This document shows, piece after piece, positions 1 through 6,215 of a stretch of DNA of 7,259 nucleotides (position 1 is its first letter; every line of letters begins with the position of its first letter). The position numbers were made by a program, and so were the translations under genes. The notes under the pieces were generated by a model. That model did no database searches, was not told the origin of the DNA, and saw only the letters and a list, made by a program, of their open reading frames with translations. The stretch spans positions 1 through 7,259 of the forward strand of contig JANRJF010000127.1 in the NCBI GenBank assembly GCA_033764095.1. Reading direction: 5' to 3'. This DNA comes from JBDTMT01 sp033764095 (GTDB taxonomy: Bacteria > Desulfobacterota > Binatia > HRBIN30 > CADEER01).

Positions 1-1328
1 GCCCACGGCAGGCCGGCGATGAACTCGCGCAGGAAGAGGGCGGCGACGATGGTGCCGGAGTGGCCCTCGCCGGTGTTCTTGATGTCGGCGACGCGGCTGT
101 CGATGTCGCGCCGGTACTCCTCGATGAGCGGGAACTCCCACAGCATCTCGTTGACGTCGGCGGCCGACGCCATGAGCTCGAAGTTGAACTTGCGGTCGCT
201 GCCGAGCACCGCGGCGCAGCGCGGGCCGAGCGCGGCGCGCACGGCGGCGGTCAGGGTGGCGAAGTCGAGGATGCAATCCGGCTTGCGCCGCGCCGCATAG
301 GCGAGCGCGTCGGCGAGCACGAGGCGGCCCTCGGCGTCGGTGTTGAGCACCTCGATGGTGGTGCCGTTGCAGGCGCGCAGCACGTCGCCGGGGCGCATGG
401 CGCTGCCGCTCGGCATGTTCTCGGCGCTGCCGATGTAGCCGCGCACCTCGACCGGCAGACGCAGGGCGGGCAGGGCGGACATGACGCCCAGCACCACCGC
501 GGCGCCGGCCATGTCGCGCTTCTGCGCCATCATCGAATCGGCGGTCTTCAGCGACAGGCCGCCGCTGTCGAAGGTGATGCCCTTGCCGACCAGCGCGACG
601 CGGCGTCGCGGCCGCGGCGGGCGGTAGGCGATCTCGATGAAGCAGGGCGGCTGCGCACTGCCCTGGCCGACGCCGAGGATGCCGCCCATGCGCAGGCGGC
701 GCAGGGCGGCGCGGTCGTGCACGCGCACGCGCAGGCCGCGGCGCGCCAGCGCGCGCGCGACCTTGGCCAGATCCATCGGCGCCAGATCGGCGGCCGGCGT
801 GTTGGCCAGGTCGCGCGCCAGCATCGCGCCAGCCGCGAAGGCGGCCCCGCGCGGCAGCGCGGCGCGAGTGGCGGCATCGATGCGCGCCACGCCGAGCGTC
901 ACGGCGAGCGGCTCCTGCGCCGGCGGCCGCGAGCGGTAGCGGGTGAAGGTGTAGCGGGCGAGGTCGAGGCCCTCGGCGATGGCGCCGATCGCGGTCGGGT
1001 CGGCGAGCTCGCCGAGCGCCAGCGCCACGCGCCGCACGTGCAGGCGCGCCGCCTGGCGCACCACCGCGTCGGCCAGCTCGTACCAGGCGGGCAACGCCGG
1101 CTGCGCTCCGCTGCCGAGCAAGAGGATCGGGTGCGCGGCGTGCAGCCAGAGCTCCTGGCCGCGCGCGCCGGTGAAGCGACGCCGCTTCGCCTCGCCGAGC
1201 ACGGCGCCGCGATGCGCGGCATCGAGCGCGCGCACCAGCGGCGACTCGGCGGGCGGGCCGAACACCGGTACGACCAGCAGGTCGGCGGCGAGACGGGTGA
1301 TCGGAGTGGTGGCGAGAGTCAGCGTCAT
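1..1328 (-). CDS. pepA: Leucyl aminopeptidase, peptidase family M17 (C-terminus outside window)
   Basis: A cytosolic two-metal aminopeptidase that removes N-terminal residues (typically Leu) from peptides. I read 442 codons from the ATG at 1328 to the left edge. The family signature NTDAEGRL lies at residues 329-336 (bases 321-347). The block VGKGITFDSGGLSLK precedes it, followed by KRDMAGAA. Expected metal ligands and catalytic residues are all present with M17 spacing: K249, D254, D272, D331 and E333 as ligands, K261 and R335 catalytic. The sequence near the edge (NTGEGHSGT, then LPWA) is typical of M17 about 45 residues before the end, so only the extreme C-terminus is missing. An AGGA ribosome site (1337-1340) lies 8 bases upstream of the start. 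The ATG overlaps the TGA of the upstream cytochrome gene (ATGA), making it the last visible gene of a three-gene operon. Family assignment is very secure; substrate range is not known. Confidence 0.95.
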   Translation of the reverse strand, partial: MTLTLATTPITRLAADLLVVPVFGPPAESPLVRALDAAHRGAVLGEAKRRRFTGARGQELWLHAAHPILLLGSGAQPALPAWYELADAVVRQAARLHVRRVALALGELADPTAIGAIAEGLDLARYTFTRYRSRPPAQEPLAVTLGVARIDAATRAALPRGAAFAAGAMLARDLANTPAADLAPMDLAKVARALARRGLRVRVHDRAALRRLRMGGILGVGQGSAQPPCFIEIAYRPPRPRRRVALVGKGITFDSGGLSLKTADSMMAQKRDMAGAAVVLGVMSALPALRLPVEVRGYIGSAENMPSGSAMRPGDVLRACNGTTIEVLNTDAEGRLVLADALAYAARRKPDCILDFATLTAAVRAALGPRCAAVLGSDRKFNFELMASAADVNEMLWEFPLIEEYRRDIDSRVADIKNTGEGHSGTIVAALFLREFIAGLPW

Positions 1329-1606
1329 TGCGGATGTCCTGTGCTGTGTTGATCGAGGTAGGCGAGCAGCGTCGCCTGTTCGTCGGCGTTGAGCGTCGGC
1401 ACGCCGCGGCGCGCCAGCTCGCCCTGCATGCGGGCGACGGTGACCTTCCACATCTCGCCGGTCATGGATCCCGGCGCATAGAGCCGATGGCAGCCGCCGC
1501 AGCGCGCCGCGTAGAGCCGCGCGCCGGGCGAGTCGGGCTCGGGCAGGCGGGCGTCGCAGGCGCTGGCGGCCAGGGCGAGCGCGACGAGCAGGACGCGGGC
1601 GGTCAC
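1325..1606 (-). CDS. Small exported c-type cytochrome (mono-heme, possible lipoprotein)
   Basis: A 93-residue single-heme electron carrier of the periplasm or membrane face. A hydrophobic signal segment (residues 4-16, rich in V/L/A) ends in ASAC with Cys17. This resembles a lipobox but has Ala rather than Leu at -3, so lipid attachment is uncertain. The heme site is CGGCH at residues 36-40. Met48, Met52 and Met60 follow and one may be the axial ligand; which one cannot be decided here. I chose the GTG start at 1606 because the signal peptide begins there and because GTGA overlaps the stop of the upstream pterin gene. The same frame stays open further upstream to 1894, but that part lies inside the pterin gene and reads as Arg/Ala-rich shadow sequence. 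No clear ribosome site precedes the GTG, so translation probably depends on coupling. Its redox partner is unknown. Confidence 0.85.
   Translation of the reverse strand: MTARVLLVALALAASACDARLPEPDSPGARLYAARCGGCHRLYAPGSMTGEMWKVTVARMQGELARRGVPTLNADEQATLLAYLDQHSTGHPQ
1337..1340 (-). promoter_or_regulatory. Ribosome binding site of the M17 aminopeptidase
   Basis: AGGA on the minus strand lies 8 bases before the ATG at 1328, inside the end of the cytochrome coding sequence. Together with the ATGA overlap it supports this start and coupled translation. Confidence 0.55.
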
Positions 1607-2091
1607 GATTCGCGGCGGAAGATCGCCGACTGGCCGAAGCTCTCCTCGACCCCGACCTCGATGGCGGCGAGTGGCCCGATGCCCTCGGCGTCGAGCTCGC
1701 GGCGCAGCTCGCCGGCGAGATACTGCGCCAGCTCCTCGACCGAGGTGTGCACGATCGGCAGCAGCACGCAGTCGCCGCGCGGGAAGGAGAACTCGTCGGC
1801 CTCGTAGCGCAGGTGGACGCGCTCGCCCTCCTCGCGGATCGCCAGGCAGTCGCTGCGCATCGGGATCATCACGTGCTCGTCGAGCCGCTCGCACAGCCGA
1901 CGGGCGATCTTCTTCACCACGCCGAAGTCCACCACGTAGCCCTGCGGGCCGAGCTGGCCGAAGAGCGCGATCGAGACGCGGTAGTTGTGCCCGTGCAGCC
2001 GCTCGCGAAAGCCCGGATAGGCGATGAAATGGGCGGCGGAGAACTTCAGGTAGTCCTTGGTGACGTGGACGCGGAACGATTCGGTGCCCAT
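1603..2091 (-). CDS. 6-pyruvoyl-tetrahydropterin synthase / QueD superfamily protein, PTPS-III-like active site
   Basis: A T-fold pterin enzyme of 162 residues acting on 7,8-dihydroneopterin triphosphate or a related pterin. Zinc ligands are visible as H21 (FSAAH) and H33/H35 (LHGHNY). Other conserved points are VDFG (D55), LDEH (D71, H73), HTSVEEL (H115) and a late Glu pair (149-150) in VGVEESFG. The catalytic Cys that QueD has four residues before HGH is Arg29 here, while Glu30 gives the pattern ExxHGH. From established knowledge, that pattern marks PTPS-III proteins, which make 6-hydroxymethyl-dihydropterin and can replace FolB in folate synthesis. A QueD role (queuosine) is therefore less likely, and other PTPS-like functions remain possible. 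The ATG at 2091 is preferred; an in-frame GTG at 2112 would add seven residues but has no better ribosome site. It is the first gene of the PTPS-cytochrome-aminopeptidase operon. Confidence 0.88.
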   Translation of the reverse strand: MGTESFRVHVTKDYLKFSAAHFIAYPGFRERLHGHNYRVSIALFGQLGPQGYVVDFGVVKKIARRLCERLDEHVMIPMRSDCLAIREEGERVHLRYEADEFSFPRGDCVLLPIVHTSVEELAQYLAGELRRELDAEGIGPLAAIEVGVEESFGQSAIFRRES

Positions 2092-2118
2092 ATGCGCGCC
2101 GAGCCCTAGCACGTCAGC

Positions 2119-2221
2119 AAGCGATGAGCGACGAGCGGGACGGGAGCGATGAGCGATGAGCGATGCGGGCAGGAGACTCGCGAAAAGCTCCTCATCGCTC
2201 GTGACTCATCGCTCGTCGCTT
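2119..2221. repeat. Palindromic heptad-repeat element, copy A
   Basis: The gap between the divergent pterin and dehydrogenase genes holds an imperfect inverted repeat made of heptads. The right arm (2191-2221), read on the minus strand, is AAG plus four heptads: CGACGAG, CGATGAG, TCACGAG, CGATGAG. The left arm (2119-2153) on the plus strand is AAG, CGATGAG, CGACGAG, an 11-base variant CGGGACGGGAG, then CGATGAG. Two more heptad-like units (2154-2167) follow before the unpaired loop. The same architecture recurs at 4540-4620. RNA from either strand could fold into a long hairpin. It sits where promoters for both flanking operons would be expected, so it may lie within a leader. I see no convincing -35/-10 pair in the gap. 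Confidence 0.85.
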
Positions 2222-2274
2222 CCGGCCGTCGCTTCGCTTGCTTCACCCCCGGGAATCGATAGAGAAACCGAGTC

Positions 2275-3447
2275 ATGCGGTACGACTTCACGCCCGAGCA
2301 GCAGGCCTGGCGCGACGAAGTGCGCGCCTTTCTGCGCGACCACATCACCCAGGCGCTGCTCGACGAGCAGCGCGAGGCGGGTAACGAGGGCAAGGGGCCG
2401 CTGGCGCAACAGTTCATCCTGAAGATGCGCGACCGCGGCCTGTTCGGCATCGCCTGGTCGAAGGAGTACGGCGGGCTCGGCCGCTCGGCGATCGACCAGT
2501 GGATCTTCGTCGACGAGCTGGAGGGCGCCGGCGCGCCGATGCTGCCGCTCGGCATCACCTCGGTGGCGCCGACCATTCAACGCGTCGGCAGCGAGGAACA
2601 GAAGAAGACCTGGCTGCCGCGCATCACCTCGGCGGAAATCGACTTCGCGGTCGCCTACTCGGAGCCCGAGGCCGGGACCGACATGGCGTCGCTGCGCACC
2701 CGCGCGGTGCTCGACGGCGACGAGTGGGTGATCAACGGCCAGAAGATGTGGAACACCATGGCGCACATGGCGACCCACAACTGGGTCGCGTTGCGCACCG
2801 AGCCCGAGGCGCCGAAGCACAAGGGCATCTCGATGATGATCGTGCCGATGGACGCGCCGGGCGTCACCGTACAGGGCATCTACGTGTGGCCCGGGCTGCG
2901 CACCAACGCGCTGTTCTTCGACAACGTGCGGGTGCCGCGCGACCACCTGATCGGCGAGCGCGGCATGGGCTTCTACTACGCCGCCATGGCGCTCAACTTC
3001 GAGCGCCTGGCGATCGGCTCGGTCGGTATGGTGCGGCGCTACTTCAACGAGCTGGTGCGCGTCGTGCGCGAGCTGGTCGTCGACGGCGAGCCGGTGGCGC
3101 GGCGCCCCTGGGTGCGCGAGCGCCTGGCGCGCCTGGCGCTCGACATCGAGGCGGCGCGGCTGATCGGTCTGGAGACCGCCTGGCTGCTGGAGCAGGGCGC
3201 GGTGCCGGCGGCGCAGTCGTCGATGGCCAAGATCTGGGTCAGCGAGCTGGCGCAGCGCGTCGCCGACGCCGGCAGCGAGATCCTCGGCCTCGACGGCCAG
3301 CTGCATCCGGAGGAGCCGTCGGCGGCGCTGCACGGCCGCATGCAGTGGCTCTATCGCACCGCTCCGCTGCTCGCCTTCGGCGGCGGCACCAACGAGGTGC
3401 AGCGCACGATCATCGCGATGCTGGGCTACGGCCTGCCGCGCAAGTGA
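2275..3447 (+). CDS. Acyl-CoA dehydrogenase, FadE26/ChsE4-like (putative catalytic subunit of a heteromeric enzyme)
   Basis: A 390-residue flavoprotein expected to introduce an alpha-beta double bond into an acyl-CoA, passing electrons to ETF. The N-terminal helical domain begins with the family start YDFTPEQQAW. The FAD/substrate loop YSEPEAGTDMASLRT spans about residues 128-142, followed by the beta domain with INGQKMW. The C-terminal helices end in FGGGTNEVQRTI. At the place where most family members carry the catalytic Glu (YEGT), this protein has Gly370. Glu243, in NFERL of helix G, matches the alternative base position used in isovaleryl-CoA dehydrogenase and in ChsE4/FadE26. The ending strongly recalls mycobacterial FadE26 from memory. 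The next gene, 10 bases downstream, is a partner-type dehydrogenase. The likely substrate is a steroid side chain or another bulky, cyclic or dicarboxylic acyl-CoA (PimC-type is an alternative); the exact one cannot be read here. Only a weak purine-rich ribosome site precedes the ATG. Confidence 0.93.
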   Translation: MRYDFTPEQQAWRDEVRAFLRDHITQALLDEQREAGNEGKGPLAQQFILKMRDRGLFGIAWSKEYGGLGRSAIDQWIFVDELEGAGAPMLPLGITSVAPTIQRVGSEEQKKTWLPRITSAEIDFAVAYSEPEAGTDMASLRTRAVLDGDEWVINGQKMWNTMAHMATHNWVALRTEPEAPKHKGISMMIVPMDAPGVTVQGIYVWPGLRTNALFFDNVRVPRDHLIGERGMGFYYAAMALNFERLAIGSVGMVRRYFNELVRVVRELVVDGEPVARRPWVRERLARLALDIEAARLIGLETAWLLEQGAVPAAQSSMAKIWVSELAQRVADAGSEILGLDGQLHPEEPSAALHGRMQWLYRTAPLLAFGGGTNEVQRTIIAMLGYGLPRK

Positions 3448-3451
3448 AAGG
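3447..3451 (+). promoter_or_regulatory. Ribosome binding site of the second acyl-CoA dehydrogenase
   Basis: AAAGG overlaps the last base of the TGA of the upstream dehydrogenase and lies 6 bases before the ATG at 3458. It fixes that start and shows the two genes are co-translated from one message. Confidence 0.6.
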
Positions 3452-3457
3452 CCGGAC

Positions 3458-4555
3458 ATGGATCTCGCCCGCACGCCCGAGCAGCAGGCGCTCGCCGACG
3501 CCGTCGAGCGCTTCTGCCAGGAGCAACTGACCCCCGAGCGCCTGAGCGCCTGGCAGCGCGAGCCGCGCGGCATCGACGACGCGAGCTGGCGCGCCATCGG
3601 AGAGCTCGGCTGGTTCGGCCTGGCGCTGCCCGAGGCGCACGGTGGCAGTGGGCTCGGCTTCACCGAGCTCGCGGTGCTGCTGCACGAATGCGCCCGCGGC
3701 CTGGTGCCGCGCAGCGTGATCAACGCCATCCGCGCCGCCTGGGCGCTGGCGCGGCTGGAGCCGGCCGCAGCCGAGCTGGCCCGCCTGGCGAGCGGCGCAG
3801 GCGTGCTGGGGCTGGCGCTCGACGAGCCCGGCGCGCGCGATCCGCGCCACTTCACGACGGTGGTCGAGGGCGCCGCCGCGCCGCACCTGCGCGGCGAGAA
3901 GAGCTTCGTGCCGAACGGCCTCAGCGCCGACTGGCACCTGGTGGCGGCGCGCGAGGGCGACGGCGTCTCGCTGGTGCTGGTCGACGGCGCGGCGACGACG
4001 CGCAGCCCGCTGCGCAGCTTCGACGGCGAGGAGCAGGCGCGTGTGCGCTACGACCATACGCCGGTGCGGCGCCGCCTCGGCGGCGCCGGCCGCGCCGGCG
4101 AGGCGCTGGCGCGATTGCGCCGTGAGGCGACGGCGCTGGCGCTGGCGGAGATGGTCGGCGGCGCGCAGGCGGCGCTCGACATGACTGTCGCCTACGTCAA
4201 GCAGCGCGAGCAGTTCGGGCAGAAGCTCGCCGTCTTCCAGGCGGTGCAGCACCAGGTGGCCGACATGGCCACCGCGTTCACCGCCGCCAAGCACCTCGCC
4301 TGGCAGGCGATCACCCGCATGGCGAGCGGGACCGAGCAGCCCGGCGACCTCGAGCGCGCCGCCGCCTTCGTGCCGCCGGCGTTCAAGCGCATCACCTTCG
4401 CCGCGCACCATCTACACGGCGGCGCCGGCTACGTCGTCGAGCACCCGCTGCACTGGCACAGCGAGCGGGCGCAGGCGCTGGCCATCCGCTACGCGCCGGA
4501 GGCGCCGGCGTTGGACGCGATCGCCGACGAACTACTGGCAAGCGATGAGCGATGA
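3458..4555 (+). CDS. Acyl-CoA dehydrogenase, FadE27/ChsE5-like (putative non-catalytic partner subunit)
   Basis: A 365-residue acyl-CoA dehydrogenase homologue that is divergent in the middle. The N-terminal helical part (RTPEQQALADAVERF, then LPEAHGGSGLGF) is clear. The usual SEPxAGSD loop is replaced by LDEPGARDP near residue 125. The C-terminal domain keeps REQFG (R250-G254) and FQAVQHQVADM, which in this family contact FAD across the dimer. At the catalytic Glu site it reads HGGAGY (320-325), and no helix-G Glu equivalent is visible, so it is probably catalytically inactive by itself. This matches the FadE27/ChsE5 class, which forms alpha2beta2 heterotetramers with a catalytic partner, here the gene immediately upstream. 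The last four codons, SDER, and the TGA lie inside a palindromic repeat (4540-4620). The ancestral C-terminus was therefore probably overwritten by repeat insertion. Confidence 0.9.
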   Translation: MDLARTPEQQALADAVERFCQEQLTPERLSAWQREPRGIDDASWRAIGELGWFGLALPEAHGGSGLGFTELAVLLHECARGLVPRSVINAIRAAWALARLEPAAAELARLASGAGVLGLALDEPGARDPRHFTTVVEGAAAPHLRGEKSFVPNGLSADWHLVAAREGDGVSLVLVDGAATTRSPLRSFDGEEQARVRYDHTPVRRRLGGAGRAGEALARLRREATALALAEMVGGAQAALDMTVAYVKQREQFGQKLAVFQAVQHQVADMATAFTAAKHLAWQAITRMASGTEQPGDLERAAAFVPPAFKRITFAAHHLHGGAGYVVEHPLHWHSERAQALAIRYAPEAPALDAIADELLASDER

Positions 4556-4620
4556 GTGGCGAGCGATGAGTATCGGTTGATGAGCGGCTCTCATCGCTCA
4601 TCGCTCGTCGCTCAGCACTT
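4540..4620. repeat. Palindromic heptad-repeat element, copy B (possible bidirectional terminator)
   Basis: The left arm (4540-4570) is AAG, CGATGAG, CGATGAG, TGGCGAG, CGATGAG. The right arm (4590-4620), read on the minus strand, is AAG, TGCTGAG, CGACGAG, CGATGAG, CGATGAG. Each arm is 31 bases, with a 19-base spacer between them. The left arm contains the stop codon of the second dehydrogenase (4553-4555). The outer base of the right arm (4620) is the last base of the stop codon of the minus-strand membrane-protein gene. The element thus fills the convergent gap completely. RNA from either strand would fold into a long hairpin. No T-run follows, so a terminator role is inferred from position only. 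Confidence 0.88.
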
Positions 4621-4922
4621 CAGACTTCAGCCATCTCCTTGTCGAGCGGCAACGGCAGCACCGGCTCGAGCAGGGTATCGACGGCGGCGAGCACGAACGT
4701 GACGGCGGCGAGGACCAACAGGCGGCGGCCGTTCAGGTCGGGCAGGTCGATGATGTGCTCGAAGAACGACAGGAACACGACGACGACGCCGAGGATCACC
4801 GCAGTCACCGCCAGCGTGTGCGCGGCCAGCTTGAGGCGCAGGAAGCGGCAGGCGATGGACAGCGTCAGGAACACCGCGATGGCGATGAAGACGTAGAACG
4901 GGATGACCAGTAACCAGTGCAC
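4620..4922 (-). CDS. Hypothetical three-helix inner-membrane protein
   Basis: A 100-residue protein that I do not recognise. Three hydrophobic stretches are visible at about residues 3-24, 35-54 and 68-84. A short basic loop (CRFLRLK) separates helices 1 and 2, and an acidic, Pro-rich tail (EPVLPLPLDKEMAEV) closes the protein. There is no signal-peptide cleavage pattern and no catalytic motif. The start is the GTG at 4922: hydrophobic sequence begins right there, and GGAGGGGG on the minus strand (4934-4941) lies 11 bases upstream. The same frame is open much further upstream, to 6104, but that stretch is antisense to the methyltransferase gene and reads as Arg/Ala/Gln-rich shadow. It is transcribed divergently from the methyltransferase, with 42 bases between the chosen starts, and convergently with the dehydrogenase operon. 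Confidence 0.7.
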   Translation of the reverse strand: MHWLLVIPFYVFIAIAVFLTLSIACRFLRLKLAAHTLAVTAVILGVVVVFLSFFEHIIDLPDLNGRRLLVLAAVTFVLAAVDTLLEPVLPLPLDKEMAEV

Positions 4923-4933
4923 AGGAACGCGAA

Positions 4934-4950
4934 CCCCCTCCGTCTGGGGG
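4934..4950. promoter_or_regulatory. Small GC hairpin between divergent starts
   Basis: CCCCC (4934-4938) and GGGGG (4946-4950) can pair around a 7-base loop. Another G5 run lies at 4953-4957. The hairpin overlaps the ribosome site of the membrane-protein gene on the minus strand and lies in the leader of the methyltransferase on the plus strand. A regulatory effect is conjecture. Confidence 0.35.
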
Positions 4951-4964
4951 TAGGGGGCAGGGCG

Positions 4965-6143
4965 GTGAAAGTCAATCGAGGAATCCGCGCGGACGGGCTG
5001 GAGGCGGTCCGCGCCGCGGCAGCCGCTTTGCGGGCCGCGGGCTACGGGCCCGATGCGGTGCGCGAGCGGCTCGCGGCGCGCTACCCGGACGACGTCGGGC
5101 TGCTCAACCAGGCGCCGGCGTCCGAGCGCCTGCGCGCCGACCGCACGCCACTCGGCGCCGCGCTGCGGCTGTTCTTCCTGGAGGAGGACGAGCCGGCCGC
5201 GGGCCTCAACCGCCTGCTGCCGGCCGGGCTGGTGCGCGAGCTGGTTGCGGCGCGCCTGCTGGCGCGGCGCGGCCGCGCGCTGCGCGCCCGCCTGCGCGTC
5301 GACGCCTATGCCGACCTGATGCTGCTGGCCGACCGCCGCTTCCAGCGTCCCGACCTGGGCGGCCTCGGCCTGCCGCGCGGCGACATGGTCTATCCGCCGA
5401 GCAGCGACTCGATCCTGCTCGCCGAGGCGGTGTCGGCGCGCGACGGCGAGCGCGTGCTCGATCTCTGCACCGGCAGCGGCATCCAGGGATTGGCCGTCGC
5501 CGCGCGCGCCGCGTCGGTGGTGGCGGTCGACATCGGCCGCCGCGCCGCCGCCATGGCGCGCGCCAACGCGGCGCTCAACCAGCGGGCCTTGGAGGTGCGC
5601 GAGGGCGACCTCTACCGCCCGGTGCGCGGCGAGCGCTTCGACCTGATCATCGCCAACCCGCCGTTCGTGCCGGCCAGGACGCGCGGGCCGGCCTACCACT
5701 CGGGCGGCCCGCGCGGCGACCGCGTCCTGCGGCGCGTCGTCGAGGGCTGGGCGGCGCACCTGCGCGACGGCGGCCGTGCCCTGGCGATCTCGCATCTGGC
5801 GCTGCGGCGCGGCGAGACGGTCGCCGACGCGGTCCGTCCGTGGGCGCGCGACTTCGCCGGCCGCGTCGTCGCCCTGGTGCTGGAGAGCGGCGGTCCGATC
5901 GATCTGGCTGCGGCGCAGGCGCTGTTCGCGCTCGACGATGGCTTCGCCGGCTACGCGCGCGAGGTGCGCGACTGGACCGGCTATCTGCAGCGCCAGCGCA
6001 TCGAGCAGATCGTGCTGCTGCTGCTCGCCGCCGAGCGCGGCGGCGCGGCGCGGCTCGACGTCGTCGAAGCCTACCAGCGCGTCCTGCCGATTCCGCTCTC
6101 GCATCCGCCGGCCACCGTGCTGCGCGAGCAGATGGGCTGGTAG
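4965..6143 (+). CDS. Class I SAM-dependent methyltransferase with NPPF motif (HemK/PrmC/RlmG-like)
   Basis: A 392-residue protein. The N-terminal 150 residues form an Arg/Leu/Ala-rich helical domain without a motif I can name. The methyltransferase core begins near DMVYPPSSDSILLAE. SAM-binding motif I is LDLCTGSGIQGLA, with Asp166 at the start of the loop. The acidic end of strand 2 is VVAVDIG, and NPPF lies at residues 231-234. From known families, NPPY/NPPF marks enzymes that methylate a planar amide or amino nitrogen: PrmC on release-factor Gln, RlmG/RsmC on rRNA guanine, TrmN6 on tRNA adenine. The target here is not determined. About 150 residues follow the motif, making it longer than PrmC. 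I prefer the GTG at 4965, preceded by a purine-rich AGGGGGCAGGG; an in-frame GTG at 4917 would overlap the divergent membrane-protein start. Confidence 0.88.
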   Translation: MKVNRGIRADGLEAVRAAAAALRAAGYGPDAVRERLAARYPDDVGLLNQAPASERLRADRTPLGAALRLFFLEEDEPAAGLNRLLPAGLVRELVAARLLARRGRALRARLRVDAYADLMLLADRRFQRPDLGGLGLPRGDMVYPPSSDSILLAEAVSARDGERVLDLCTGSGIQGLAVAARAASVVAVDIGRRAAAMARANAALNQRALEVREGDLYRPVRGERFDLIIANPPFVPARTRGPAYHSGGPRGDRVLRRVVEGWAAHLRDGGRALAISHLALRRGETVADAVRPWARDFAGRVVALVLESGGPIDLAAAQALFALDDGFAGYAREVRDWTGYLQRQRIEQIVLLLLAAERGGAARLDVVEAYQRVLPIPLSHPPATVLREQMGW

Positions 6144-6192
6144 CCGGCCGTCCCTGGCGGCTGGCGGTCCGCGGCGGTTCTTTCAGCGCCCG

Positions 6193-6210
6193 GCGAATCG
6201 GAGTATTCGC
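6193..6210 (+). promoter_or_regulatory. Leader hairpin carrying the presumptive ribosome site of the lipoprotein
   Basis: GCGAAT (6193-6198) and ATTCGC (6205-6210) are perfectly complementary around the loop CGGAGT. The loop holds GGAG (6200-6203), the only Shine-Dalgarno-like sequence before the ATG at 6216. Spacing from GGAG to the ATG is 12 bases, slightly long, and would shorten effectively if the stem forms. Function is inferred. Confidence 0.35.
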
Positions 6211-6215
6211 GTTCC

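Noticed and set aside
60..1352. Long plus-strand open frame opposite the aminopeptidase
   Set aside because: The product is Arg/His/Ala/Gly-rich with no motif, whereas the minus strand encodes an intact M17 enzyme with all catalytic residues. It is a high-GC shadow frame.
1607..1894. N-terminal extension of the cytochrome frame
   Set aside because: It lies inside the pterin synthase gene and would bury the signal peptide that begins at the GTG at 1606.
2119..2221. CRISPR-like array
   Set aside because: Repeats are 7 bases, contiguous and inverted, without unique spacers; no cas genes are present.
2222..2274. Sigma-70 promoter for the dehydrogenase operon (TTGCTT at 2238, AGAGAA at 2261)
   Set aside because: Spacing is 17 bases but the -10 match is poor; too weak to annotate.
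2206..3855. 549-codon minus-strand open frame across both dehydrogenases
   Set aside because: It is antisense to two clear acyl-CoA dehydrogenases, is rich in Arg, His and Gln, and shows no domain.
3410..4411. 333-codon minus-strand open frame opposite the second dehydrogenase
   Set aside because: Composition is typical of a shadow frame and there are no motifs; the sense strand encodes a recognisable protein.
4923..6104. Upstream extension of the membrane-protein frame to a 494-residue protein
   Set aside because: The extension is antisense to the methyltransferase and low-complexity; the hydrophobic protein starts sharply at the GTG at 4922.
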